Positions 1 through 8,048 of a DNA stretch of 64,000 bases are shown here, piece by piece; the first letter of the stretch is position 1; every line of letters starts with the position of its first letter. The DNA is taken from positions 1,320,501 to 1,384,500 of the forward strand of contig NC_019907.1 in assembly GCF_000325745.1 (NCBI RefSeq). The letters run 5' to 3'. This stretch comes from Liberibacter crescens BT-1. GTDB taxonomy: Bacteria; Pseudomonadota; Alphaproteobacteria; Rhizobiales; Rhizobiaceae. The notes under the pieces were generated by a model. The model made no database searches and was not told the origin of the DNA. It saw only the letters and a program-made list of their open reading frames with translations. Position numbers and translations under genes: made by a program.

Positions 1-526
1 AGCTGCTTCAGAAATGTCATGTGGTGGTATGAAAACAAAAATTGATGCCGGGAAAATTGCTACATCTTCAGGATGCGCTATGATCATTGCGAATGGAACA
101 GTAAAATATCCTCTCAAAAACATTCAAGAAACATCTCATTTTTCTTGGTTTAAACCATCTTCTAAACCATTTACCGCTCGCAAAAGGTGGATCTCTGGGA
201 AAATATACCCCGAAGGAAAATTATATATTGATAGTGGAGCAGTAGTAGCATTACATTCTGGAAAAAGTTTATTATCAGCAGGTGTACAAAAAGTTGAAGG
301 TTCTTTTTCTCGTGGAAGTATTGTCATTATAATGGATCCATCAGGATATGAAATTGCACGTGGCTTAGTAGGTTACGATTCTCATGAAGCAAAGAAAATT
401 GCTGGATGCAAATCTATAGAAATAAAGAACATTATTGGTGATGCTCGACAAGTTCCTATGATACACCGCGATGATATGGTATTATTTTCTGGAGAAAATA
501 TAAAAAAGGATACCTCACATGCATAG
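1..526 (+). CDS. proB: Glutamate 5-kinase, C-terminal part (gene begins before the window)
   Basis: The open frame runs in from the left edge, with codons in phase from position 2, so only the C-terminal part of about 175 residues is present. It starts in the end of the kinase domain, at the conserved GGMKTK segment, where the family has a GGM-x-TK nucleotide/substrate-site motif. It continues through a PUA domain (about residues 75-155 of the visible part; [18 protein letters not shown] is typical). ProB phosphorylates glutamate, the first step of proline synthesis. The next gene, proA, starts 8 bases before this stop, which points to translational coupling. No damage is visible in the part seen. 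Confidence 0.93.
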   Translation, partial: AASEMSCGGMKTKIDAGKIATSSGCAMIIANGTVKYPLKNIQETSHFSWFKPSSKPFTARKRWISGKIYPEGKLYIDSGAVVALHSGKSLLSAGVQKVEGSFSRGSIVIIMDPSGYEIARGLVGYDSHEAKKIAGCKSIEIKNIIGDARQVPMIHRDDMVLFSGENIKKDTSHA

Positions 527-1808
527 TCATAGTGCGGATACACATGCTCTAAACATTACAACTTTTCTTCGACAGGTAGGAGAAGAAGCAAAAAATGCTG
601 CAAAAATTCTTTATAACACTTCTACCAAACAAAAAAATCATGCTTTAATTGAAATGGCTGATGCAATAAAAAACAATAAGGATAAGATTCTGCATGCTAA
701 TTATGATGATATAGAAAACGCTGAAAAATCTGGGCAAAGTACTGCCTTTATTGATAGATTACGGCTAGATGAAAACCGTATCATTGAAATTTCTAAAAGT
801 CTCTGTGAGATTGCAGCATTATCTGATCCTGTTGGAGAAGTCATTGCAGTCTGGGACAGGCCTAACGGTCTTAAAATTGAACGAGTTCGCACACCGCTTG
901 GTGTTATCGGTATAATATATGAAAGCAGACCAAATGTTACATCCGATGCTGGAGCGTTATGCTTAAAATCTGGAAATTCTGTGATTTTGCGTTGTGGGTC
1001 TTACGCGATTCATTCTTGTCGTGCTATCCACCTATGTCTTTGCCAAGGCTTAAAGGCTGCAGATTTACCAGAAAATATCATTCAATTAATACCTACTACA
1101 GATCATATCGTTATAACTAAAATGCTGCAAGGTCTTGATGGAAGTATTGATGTAATCGTTCCACGTGGTGGTAAGAATCTCACAGATCGCGTTATCAAAG
1201 AATCCCGTATTCCTGTTTTTGCTCATTTACAAGGTTTATGCCATATTTATGTAGATGCTTCTTCTGAACTAGAAATCGCAAAAAAAATAATTATAAATTC
1301 TAAAATGCGCCGAACAAGTGCCTGTGGAGCAGTTGAAACATTGCTCATAGATAGAGCAGCCTTAAAGACTCATCTAAAGCCTATTGTTGAAATTTTGACT
1401 TCTCAAGGTTGTGAAGTCCGAGCTGTTTCTGAAATATGTCAAAGGTTCCCTTACCTCAAATTAATAACAGAAGATGACTGGTCAACCGAATATCTTGATG
1501 CAATCATTTCTATTAATATTGTTGATGGTATTGAAGGAGCAATCTCTCATATCAAGCGTTATTCGTCAAATCATACAGAAGCTATAATTTCTGAAAATCC
1601 AAATGTCGTTGCACGTTTTTTTAATGAAATTGATTCTGCTATTCTCTTGCATAATGCTTCTACACAATTTGCAGATGGAGGTGAATTTGGCATGGGAGCT
1701 GAGATTGGCATTGCAACAGGAAAAATGCATGCACGTGGACCTGTTGGTGTCGAACAACTCACATCTTTTAAATATCGTGTACATGGAAATGGACAAATCC
1801 GTTTATAG
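519..1808 (+). CDS. proA: Gamma-glutamyl phosphate reductase
   Basis: This 429-residue protein matches the usual ProA length. It reduces gamma-glutamyl phosphate to glutamate semialdehyde with NADPH in the cytoplasm, the second proline-synthesis step. Visible signatures are [19 protein letters not shown] (dinucleotide-binding aldehyde-dehydrogenase fold), VPRGGKNL and the catalytic-Cys segment [11 protein letters not shown]. The C-terminal stretch [18 protein letters not shown] is the standard ProA ending. The ATG overlaps the proB stop by 8 bases and nadD follows after 3 bases, so proB-proA-nadD is one transcription unit. The same order occurs in many rhizobia. The third pathway gene, proC, lies at 39022-39837. 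Confidence 0.97.
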   Translation: MHSHSADTHALNITTFLRQVGEEAKNAAKILYNTSTKQKNHALIEMADAIKNNKDKILHANYDDIENAEKSGQSTAFIDRLRLDENRIIEISKSLCEIAALSDPVGEVIAVWDRPNGLKIERVRTPLGVIGIIYESRPNVTSDAGALCLKSGNSVILRCGSYAIHSCRAIHLCLCQGLKAADLPENIIQLIPTTDHIVITKMLQGLDGSIDVIVPRGGKNLTDRVIKESRIPVFAHLQGLCHIYVDASSELEIAKKIIINSKMRRTSACGAVETLLIDRAALKTHLKPIVEILTSQGCEVRAVSEICQRFPYLKLITEDDWSTEYLDAIISINIVDGIEGAISHIKRYSSNHTEAIISENPNVVARFFNEIDSAILLHNASTQFADGGEFGMGAEIGIATGKMHARGPVGVEQLTSFKYRVHGNGQIRL

Positions 1809-1811
1809 CTT

Positions 1812-2435
1812 ATGAGAAATGAAAAGCTAGAATACAGTATCCAGCGCATGCCTCATGTCGAGTGTGGGATGGCAGTTGGCTTATTCGGAGGCTCTTTTAA
1901 TCCACCGCATGAAGGACATCTAGAACTTGCAAAAACCGCTCTATCTAAACTTAAATTAGATCAACTCTGGTGGATGATTAGTCCAAAAAATCCGTTTAAG
2001 GAGAAAAAAAATCTTGCATCGCTTAGTGAGCGTGTTTTTTTGAGTCAAAAAATAGTGAATGATCCACGTATCTGCATTACTACTTTTGAAGCTTTTCTTC
2101 GAAGACCTTATACTTTAGACAGTCTTCTTCACATTAAAAGTCGTTACACGTCTGTCAATTTTATTTGGCTTATGGGGGCAGATAATTTAAAAGAGTTTCA
2201 TTACTGGTATAAGTGGAAAAAAATTGTTATGACTATCCCTATTGCAATTATTGACAGACCTAGTATATTGTTAAATCATATGTCTCTACCATTAGCAAAG
2301 GCCTTTGATTATGCAAGGATTGATGAATCGTTTAGTTGTAGTTTGTCCAGAAAAAAAGCTCCCGTGTGGTCCTTTATTCATAAACAACATTTATCAATAA
2401 GTTCAACGTATCTTCGTAAAAAAGAAACCTTATAA
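1812..2435 (+). CDS. nadD: Nicotinate-nucleotide adenylyltransferase
   Basis: This 207-residue cytoplasmic enzyme adenylates nicotinate mononucleotide to form deamido-NAD. The N-terminal nucleotidyltransferase signature GLFGGSFNPPHEGH contains the HxGH motif, and the ISSTYLRK segment near the C-terminus is the second ATP-site motif, ISSTxIR. LMGADNLKEFHYWYKW is a typical substrate-site region. In this family the first residues are variable and the true start may be a downstream ATG (MPHVECGM or MAVGLFGG). It lies 3 bases after proA, the usual position in Rhizobiales. Confidence 0.95.
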   Translation: MRNEKLEYSIQRMPHVECGMAVGLFGGSFNPPHEGHLELAKTALSKLKLDQLWWMISPKNPFKEKKNLASLSERVFLSQKIVNDPRICITTFEAFLRRPYTLDSLLHIKSRYTSVNFIWLMGADNLKEFHYWYKWKKIVMTIPIAIIDRPSILLNHMSLPLAKAFDYARIDESFSCSLSRKKAPVWSFIHKQHLSISSTYLRKKETL

Positions 2436-2496
2436 GACGGCCTCTAAAAGCTTAATACCTACACTAAAATTTATATTTTTACGATTTCATATCCTA
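2436..2496. other. Start of the 424-base nadD/microcin intergenic region
   Basis: The interval 2436-2859 between nadD and the convergent microcin operon has no long gene. Its contents are listed separately: a paired-hairpin RNA (2497-2576), a 58-codon minus-strand ORF (2601-2777) and the microcin terminator (2806-2840). A perfect 7+7-bp palindrome with a single central base lies at 2658-2672 inside the small ORF. No clear terminator follows nadD on the plus strand, because neither of the two hairpins is followed there by a T run. Confidence 0.6.
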
Positions 2497-2576
2497 AGTT
2501 AAGCCCGACAAGGGAGGATGTATGTCGGGCTTAACTCTTGACCGACGACAGGGAGGATTTGAAAACGTCAGTCAAG
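2497..2576 (-). ncRNA. Paired-hairpin small RNA candidate with CCUCCC (anti-Shine-Dalgarno) loops
   Basis: Two adjacent stem-loops fill this stretch. The first on the minus strand pairs 2566-2576 with 2537-2547 (11 bp, 18-base loop 2548-2565). The second pairs 2523-2536 with 2497-2510 (14 perfect bp, 12-base loop 2511-2522). Read on the minus strand, each loop carries ATCCTCCCT. That is complementary to a ribosome-binding site. The one imperfect pair of the 11-bp stem is G-U on the minus strand but C-A on the plus strand, which favours minus-strand transcription. Rhizobiales have trans-acting sRNA families with exposed CCUCCC loops (for example the alpha-r14 and alpha-r8/MmgR-suhB types). Membership in one of these is an inference. 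No canonical U-tract follows the second hairpin and no strong promoter is visible. Confidence 0.55.
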
Positions 2577-2600
2577 GAGAATATGTCTCATTAAAGAAAC

Positions 2601-2777
2601 TTATTCGATAGTTTTATATAATAGCCTATTCTTTGACTTTTTAAAAATAAAGTTCTTGCATTGCAGCAATGCTATTATCACAATACTATTTATGAAATTC
2701 CGTTGGTTTTTAAATATTTTTTTAAAAAAGTAATTGCATAGATTTTCGATATACTCTATATATTTGTTCATGCTCAT
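2601..2777 (-). CDS. Unrecognised 58-residue ORF just downstream of the microcin gene; possible immunity peptide
   Basis: An uninterrupted 58-codon frame runs from ATG at 2777 (alternative ATG at 2771) to TAA at 2601. The peptide is strongly basic (many Lys and Arg) and has one hydrophobic segment, FINSIVIIALLQCKNFIF (about residues 28-45), flanked by positive charges. This resembles a small single-pass membrane protein. Class II microcins usually have a small membrane immunity protein encoded next to the precursor, and no other adjacent candidate is larger. Against it: there is no recognisable ribosome-binding site, it lies beyond the microcin terminator, and AT-rich spacer can produce such frames by chance. 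Confidence 0.25.
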   Translation of the reverse strand: MSMNKYIEYIENLCNYFFKKIFKNQRNFINSIVIIALLQCKNFIFKKSKNRLLYKTIE

Positions 2778-2805
2778 TTATTGGATCTAGAATAATTATC
2801 ATATG

Positions 2806-2840
2806 AAAAACCCTGGAGGGAGTTAACACCCTCCCCCCAA
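2806..2840 (-). terminator. Rho-independent terminator of the microcin operon
   Basis: On the minus strand a G+C-rich stem (GGAGGG paired with CCCTCC, loop TGTTAACT) is followed a few bases later by TTTTT (plus-strand A run 2806-2810). It starts about 20 bases after the microcin stop codon at 2860. The placement and U-tract fit termination of the minus-strand secretion/microcin operon. Confidence 0.75.
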
Positions 2841-2859
2841 GGAATTTAATGTTTAAAGA

Positions 2860-3120
2860 TTAAGCAAAAATCTTATTACCTGTAAAAGATCCTAAGAGAT
2901 TTCCAATCTTTCCACCAATTTCTGATCCAATACCTGAAGCATTGACATACTTGCCGATGAAATTGCCTACCGTACTTCCAAGATATTCTCCACCCTTAGA
3001 AATAGTGTCCTTAAGTGAAGATTTAAAGGAATCAGATTTCTCATTATCACCCAACGATATTGGAAAAAGGTTAAAACCACCAGAAACCATATGTATTTCA
3101 TTCATAGAAAGTTCACGCAT
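2860..3120 (-). CDS. Double-glycine-leader peptide, class II microcin (colicin V-like) precursor
   Basis: The 86-residue product begins MRELSMNEIHMVSGG, which closely matches the leader of microcin V (MRTLTLNELDSVSGG) and other double-glycine leaders cleaved by C39-peptidase exporters. Cleavage after Gly14-Gly15 would release a 71-residue peptide starting FNLFP. The mature part is rich in Gly and Ser, has no Cys, and its C-terminal half (from about residue 45) is a glycine-spaced hydrophobic stretch (GSTVGNFIGKYV, GGKIGNLLGSFTG), as expected for a membrane-active peptide. A GGAG ribosome-binding site lies 7 bases before the ATG. It is the last gene of a three-gene unit behind its likely exporter and adaptor, and a terminator follows. 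The target and activity are unknown. It could instead be a secreted effector using the same export signal. Confidence 0.85.
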   Translation of the reverse strand: MRELSMNEIHMVSGGFNLFPISLGDNEKSDSFKSSLKDTISKGGEYLGSTVGNFIGKYVNASGIGSEIGGKIGNLLGSFTGNKIFA

Positions 3121-3140
3121 TATTATTCTCCATTAAAATT

Positions 3141-3158
3141 TTATTATTATTATTATTA
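3141..3158. repeat. (TTA)6 trinucleotide microsatellite in the microcin leader region
   Basis: Six perfect TTA units (TAA on the coding strand) lie in the 63-base gap between the exporter stop and the microcin ATG, about 20 bases upstream of the start. The tract is a simple repeat prone to slippage, and length changes would alter the 5' spacer of the microcin message but not its coding frame. Confidence 0.9.
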
Positions 3159-3183
3159 CTATTATATTGTATTTAAATCTGTT

Positions 3184-5322
3184 TTAAGTATAATCGACCT
3201 CCTTTCCAATTGTTTCTGTTGTTATATTTCCTCCACTCAGGTATATGATACGTTCAGACATTGCTATAGTTGATGCGCGATGCGCTACAGCTATACGCGT
3301 TATACGCATTTCAGAAATTACTTCGTTAATTCTTTTTTCATTATCAACATCAAGATGACTCGTTGCTTCGTCAAGAAAAAGTATTCGAGGACGTCTATAT
3401 AAAGCACGCGCCAAAACTACTCTCTGTTTTTGCCCTCCTGAGAGAATACTCCCCATATCTCCTACAAAGGATTCATATCCCATAGGCATCTGACGAATTT
3501 CATCTTCTATGGAAGCCATACGCGCACATTCTTCAATCCAACCTTGATCTGCTTTAGGATCAAAACCAGAGATATTATCTGCAAGAGTTCCTGCAAATAA
3601 TCTATCTTCCTGCAAAACACAACTTATCATCTTACGATAGTTCGATAACCCAAGATCATTTATATCACGATCACCAAACAGTATTCTTCCTTCAGTTGGC
3701 TTCAATAACCCTGAAATACATTTCAGAAGAGTTGTCTTACCGCAACCAGATTGACCAACAATTACAATATTTTCTGCTTCAGAAATTGACAAGTTAATAC
3801 ATCGTAAAACATCTATTTCTCCATCGCCATAGCGCAATGAAAGATTTTCTACTTTTAAAGTATTCCCAGACATAAACGTAGAGCTTGGAGAAATTTCTGG
3901 TAAAGAAGATTCTATCTCAGGTTCAGATAAAGCAATATCTGAAAGCCTTTCTTTATGTAAACTCAGCATTTTCAGCTGAAAACTCATATCAATTAAACGA
4001 CTAATCCGACTACTAAATTGTTCCTGATAAGCAGAAAATGCCATCAACATTCCCAGGCTTATTTCCTGAGAAACAACAAATTTTGCTCCTAACCATAACA
4101 TGATGATTCGAGAAATTCCAAAAAGCAGGCTGTTAATAGTCTTAAAAAGAATATTGAGACGTTCAGTCTTCAAATGCGCATTAATAGACTCAATGAATGT
4201 ATTCAACCATGCTGAAAGTCGACGATTTTCTAAAGAAAGCCCCTTGATACTAGATATCCCTCGTATTGTTTCCATAAAATGAGACTGCTCACGTGCGTCA
4301 TAAACCAAAGTATCTTCGGTAGCTCTCCGATAAAGATGATGAAATGCAAGCCGTACTCCTGAAAAAAGAATTGCAGTTATAATCGAAAGAGCTGACAAAA
4401 TAGGGCTATAAAATAGCATCATGACTAATATGCTAACACTCATGAGACCATCAATAACCGAGTTAATCGTATCGCTTGTTAACGTACTTTGTATAATCCG
4501 CAAAGATCCAAACCGTGATACGATATCTCCGACATGACGTTTTTCAAAAAAGCACATCGGAAGTTTCATTAAATGTAAAAACAAGCCTGCACGCCAATCT
4601 ATAGCTAACCGTGTACTCAATACTAAACTGACTATTGAACGCATAATATCAATGAAAGCTTGCATAAATATCGTCAACAAAAGCCCAATTGCTACTACAT
4701 TAATAAGTCCTAAATCCGCGCTAACTACAGCCTGATCTATAATCATCTGTAAACCCAAGGGTGAAAGAATTGCCATAACTTCAAGACAAAGAGCCATAGA
4801 GAACATCTTCAACAGTGCAATCTTAAATCCATTAATCCCTTTAAAAAGCTGAGAAACCGGAAATGTTTCAATTTCTGTTTTACGTTGGAATTGAGGACTT
4901 GGCCAAAGTTCCAATGCCACACCCGTAAAACTGCGATCCAATTCTTTTAATGTAACATGACGACGACCGATAGCAGGATCATGAATAATTGCACCTGTCT
5001 TCGTTACCCGATCCAATACTACAAAATGCCCTAAGTCCCAATGTAAGATACAGGGTTTCCTTAAAGCAGAAAGTTCTTCCAGTTCAAGACGAACTGCTCG
5101 TGTACACATAAAAAGCTTGGAAGAAATATCTATAATATCAGATAATGTCATCCCTTTAAGAGAAACATTAAAACGACGTCGTATCGTATTCAAATCAAAT
5201 CGATGACCATAAAAACCTGCTACCATTGCCACACACGACAAACCACATTCTGATGCTTCATTTTGAAGGATCAAAGTCAATTTTTTTCTAAATCCAAAAA
5301 GAATAGGTCTTATAGTTTTCAT
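3184..5322 (-). CDS. C39-peptidase bacteriocin ABC exporter (CvaB-type)
   Basis: This 712-residue inner-membrane exporter has three parts in order. The first is an N-terminal C39 peptidase domain (about 1-135) with Gln20, catalytic Cys26 in SECGLSC, His99 in LGHFVVL and Asp115 in HDP. Next is a six-helix ABC transmembrane domain (about 165-460). Last is an ATPase domain with Walker A GQSGCGKTT (523-531), signature LSGGQ (about 627) and Walker B LFLDE (about 648-652). All catalytic residues are present, so it should both cleave double-glycine leaders and drive export. It overlaps the upstream HlyD-type gene by 4 bases (ATGA) and precedes the double-glycine peptide gene, which strongly suggests that peptide is its substrate. 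The family partner in the outer membrane is TolC, which is not in this window. Confidence 0.95.
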   Translation of the reverse strand: MKTIRPILFGFRKKLTLILQNEASECGLSCVAMVAGFYGHRFDLNTIRRRFNVSLKGMTLSDIIDISSKLFMCTRAVRLELEELSALRKPCILHWDLGHFVVLDRVTKTGAIIHDPAIGRRHVTLKELDRSFTGVALELWPSPQFQRKTEIETFPVSQLFKGINGFKIALLKMFSMALCLEVMAILSPLGLQMIIDQAVVSADLGLINVVAIGLLLTIFMQAFIDIMRSIVSLVLSTRLAIDWRAGLFLHLMKLPMCFFEKRHVGDIVSRFGSLRIIQSTLTSDTINSVIDGLMSVSILVMMLFYSPILSALSIITAILFSGVRLAFHHLYRRATEDTLVYDAREQSHFMETIRGISSIKGLSLENRRLSAWLNTFIESINAHLKTERLNILFKTINSLLFGISRIIMLWLGAKFVVSQEISLGMLMAFSAYQEQFSSRISRLIDMSFQLKMLSLHKERLSDIALSEPEIESSLPEISPSSTFMSGNTLKVENLSLRYGDGEIDVLRCINLSISEAENIVIVGQSGCGKTTLLKCISGLLKPTEGRILFGDRDINDLGLSNYRKMISCVLQEDRLFAGTLADNISGFDPKADQGWIEECARMASIEDEIRQMPMGYESFVGDMGSILSGGQKQRVVLARALYRRPRILFLDEATSHLDVDNEKRINEVISEMRITRIAVAHRASTIAMSERIIYLSGGNITTETIGKEVDYT

Positions 5323-6605
5323 GTGCGATCTCTTGAATCAAAATGATCGACTTTCAAGCTATATAAAGGTTCAAAAAACCATTCATATAAATAACGCGTA
5401 TCAAGAAATATATCTGCATCTACTTCCATACCTGCACGTAATGGCTCAGCAGAACCATAAGCCATAATTTTTTCATTTTTAGGAGATACAGTAATCCTAT
5501 ACAATCCATTCCCTTCTGAGCTTGAAGGTATCTGTTCCATGCCAGTTGCAAAAACATCCCCAACACGTAATGTTACTCGAGAAAATCCAGAAACAGTCCC
5601 AGGATAAAGTCCAAATTTTTGATATGGAAAGGCTTTATAACGTAATAAAACTTTAGCTCCTTCATGTATAAAACCTATAATATTACTACCACCAAACAAA
5701 TGAATTTCCATACGACTAGAAGCAGGCAGGATTGAAACAAGGGAAGTTCCACCCTTAACAAGCTGACCTGTCTTAACAAGCATTGCTGTTGCTGTACCAT
5801 CGATTGGCGATACAACTTGGATACGTCTCTGTACTTCAGATTCTATTAATTCACGATCTATATTTAAAAGCTGTTTGCGTAATGTACTTATTGAGGATTC
5901 AGACTGACTATCAAAACTGACTATCTTACTGCTAACTTCTGATAGGTTTTTAGTGTTTTGAATTATCTGTTTCTGTAAAGATTCTAATTCTTGATTTGCT
6001 TGTAAAGCATCTCTCAGATGCTGTATTGCTTCTGTACGCTGAACTAATTTTCTGTCTAAAAGATGGTCAAATTCTTCTGAAAGGCTTTTCAGAATGTTCG
6101 ATTTACGCTCTGCAATAGAAATTTGTCTATAAATCTGATTGGTTTCTTTTAATAAAGATTCTTTTAAATCTAATAGACCAGCCTTTGTTATTTTATCCTG
6201 AAAAATACGACGCTTAATTTCTTCTTCAATTTCTTTGCGTTGTAAATTCAAATTCCTAGAAATGTTAGCTTGGGTTTCTCCTAATTTAGTAACACTCTCA
6301 GAAGAAATAGTGTATAATGGCTGCCCTTTATGAATAATTTTTCCTTCTTCTACAGAAGTCTCAATGACACGCCCTTCTCGTGGAGCAAATACCCTGATAA
6401 CTCCTTCAGAAGGAGTAACTAGTCCAGATACTTTAACACGTCTAGTATATTTTCCAAAAACAATAAAACTTCCAATAAAAATTAAAATTAATACAGAAAG
6501 TAATACTGTAATTTTCTCAAAGGTATCTCTATATTTTATAGTAATACCTATATTCTCATAATTTTTCCTTAAATATGAAATATTTCTATATAAAGGCGTT
6601 GGCAT
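5319..6605 (-). CDS. HlyD-family periplasmic adaptor of a type I secretion system (CvaA-type)
   Basis: The 428-residue membrane-fusion protein has a single N-terminal transmembrane anchor (about residues 30-52), the biotinyl/lipoyl-like half-motifs (VTPSEGVIRVFAPREGRV and SPIDGTATAMLVKTGQLVKGG), a long central coiled coil (about 105-260) and a C-terminal beta-barrel. It would bridge the C39 ABC exporter to an outer-membrane TolC channel. Length and domain order match CvaA-type adaptors for class II microcins. It is the first gene of the unit: a promoter-like sequence lies 40 bases upstream, and its stop overlaps the exporter start by 4 bases. Confidence 0.93.
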   Translation of the reverse strand: MPTPLYRNISYLRKNYENIGITIKYRDTFEKITVLLSVLILIFIGSFIVFGKYTRRVKVSGLVTPSEGVIRVFAPREGRVIETSVEEGKIIHKGQPLYTISSESVTKLGETQANISRNLNLQRKEIEEEIKRRIFQDKITKAGLLDLKESLLKETNQIYRQISIAERKSNILKSLSEEFDHLLDRKLVQRTEAIQHLRDALQANQELESLQKQIIQNTKNLSEVSSKIVSFDSQSESSISTLRKQLLNIDRELIESEVQRRIQVVSPIDGTATAMLVKTGQLVKGGTSLVSILPASSRMEIHLFGGSNIIGFIHEGAKVLLRYKAFPYQKFGLYPGTVSGFSRVTLRVGDVFATGMEQIPSSSEGNGLYRITVSPKNEKIMAYGSAEPLRAGMEVDADIFLDTRYLYEWFFEPLYSLKVDHFDSRDRT

Positions 6606-6644
6606 AATAAATTCTCTAAAAGGTTTTATTAAAATAATTACTTA

Positions 6645-6673
6645 ATAATATTAACCTGAACTCTAGCATCCAA
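6645..6673 (-). promoter_or_regulatory. Putative sigma-70-type promoter of the microcin secretion operon
   Basis: On the minus strand TTGGAT (6668-6673), a 17-base spacer and TATTAT (6645-6650) form a good housekeeping-type promoter. It lies about 40 bases before the adaptor ATG at 6605. It fits the consensus hexamers at 4 of 6 and 5 of 6 positions. AT-rich spacers give false matches, so confidence is moderate. Confidence 0.45.
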
Positions 6674-7246
6674 ACGTAAAAACTATGTTGTTTGATTAAT
6701 TAAATTCTTTAATATAGAAGAGTGGTTTCCTTACTCTCTACAACTAAAAAAAATAAAAAGTATGAATCCTATGTCATTTCATGCTTGAACAAGGAGAAAA
6801 CCTCTCAACTTGCATAAAGACTGTTTTAAAATAACTCCAAGAAAGAAGTTCCATTAATCGCTTTAAAAAGAACTCTAAAATGCCTTCTATCTCTCTGAGA
6901 ATGGACATAAATCTATGTTTAGTGCTAAAAACTAAAGAAATGACTGGTCTTTGTAAAAGAGCTTATATTTTATTGGGCAATTTCCATATACCTCATATTT
7001 AAAGCACAGAACACTTTACTAATATGAAAGAAAAGGTAATAAAGGCCCTTGTTTTGAAAAATTTATCAAAAACAAAAAACACAAAGGAAAAGTCGATTTT
7101 TTTCACTTCAGAGAGCAAAAAATATTCATGCTATGATAAATATTAAATAAGGTAATAATTGAAAATACTGAAACTTGTTTAATAATTTTCTTTAAGAAAA
7201 AACAATCAGAGAGGTCAATAATTATTACGTGTCTCTAGAACTTAAA
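6674..7246. other. Intergenic region upstream of the microcin operon
   Basis: This is about 570 bases of AT-rich sequence with no supported gene. The only notable frame is a 44-codon minus-strand ORF at 6774-6908 (begins MSILREIEGILEFFLKRL, amphipathic and hydrophobic) without a ribosome-binding site. A 40-codon plus-strand ORF at 6880 also lacks one. No tRNA, repeat or strong hairpin is seen. The length suggests decayed sequence between the accessory operon and the conserved rcdA-like gene. Confidence 0.5.
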
Positions 7247-7771
7247 TCAGACCTTACTAAAACAAGTTTCTAAGAGTTTAATTTGTTCTCGTACGTTATT
7301 TTTTTTATTAGCAATCACAATCATTTCACTTTTATGATAAATCTCTCTATCAATCAACATTATACGTTTCTGAAGACGCAAGGAACGTTCAAGAAGGTTC
7401 TTAAATATAGGTGGTAAATCATCCCAGCCAGGAGAACAACGATTCGGTTTTAAAAGATCAAAACATACCTTCTTTTTCTCTGCTAAAACCTGCTCAAAAG
7501 ACATTTCTTTATTGTTCAAGGCACGTTGCAATAATAACCAAGAAGCCATTTGCATTAAACGTGTTGTCAACCGTATAGACTCAGAAGTATATAACACTGA
7601 TGCCTCATGCGATAATTTTTTTGCTAATTCTCGACCATCACCATCAAAATAGGAAGAAGTTTCTTCCACAAGATCCATACCTTCTGAATAAAGAACTTTT
7701 AATCGTATGGAGGTTACTCCCTTACTCATAAAACTAATAGCATTAAAACCATGATCAGACATAAGTTTCAT
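7247..7771 (-). CDS. rcdA: DUF1465 / RcdA-family protein
   Basis: The 174-residue protein carries the DUF1465 signature: LYSEGMDLVEETSSYFDGDG, then ESIRLTTRLMQMASWLLLQR. In Caulobacter the family member RcdA is an adaptor that helps deliver CtrA and other substrates to the ClpXP protease during the cell cycle. That exact role here is inferred from the family. It is helical, with no signal peptide. It stands alone on the minus strand with non-coding DNA on both sides. A CtrA-type network is plausible given the PleC/PdhS-like kinase at 50290-51753. Confidence 0.85.
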   Translation of the reverse strand: MKLMSDHGFNAISFMSKGVTSIRLKVLYSEGMDLVEETSSYFDGDGRELAKKLSHEASVLYTSESIRLTTRLMQMASWLLLQRALNNKEMSFEQVLAEKKKVCFDLLKPNRCSPGWDDLPPIFKNLLERSLRLQKRIMLIDREIYHKSEMIVIANKKNNVREQIKLLETCFSKV

Positions 7772-8048
7772 CCTTATGATAGCAAAATTTAATCCATTGA
7801 CTAACCAAAAAATTATAAAACTAAATTTAAAAACTTTGGTAGTCTGCTTGAATTAAGGATGACTTCTTTAGGTGAAAAGCACAAGCATTTTCTTAATGAA
7901 AGGTTAATTTTTAAACAAATGTTCTTTGAGTGCTTTATGTTCACAAAATAACCAAAAAATATACAAAAAGGACTTTTGATCAAACCATCATTAATCCGTG
8001 TAATTGTAATATGATAAAAATATATCTAGTGAACAATTCATAAAAAAA

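Noticed and set aside
2692-2733. 13-codon plus-strand mini-ORF rich in Phe and Lys
   Set aside because: Too short and without ribosome-binding site.
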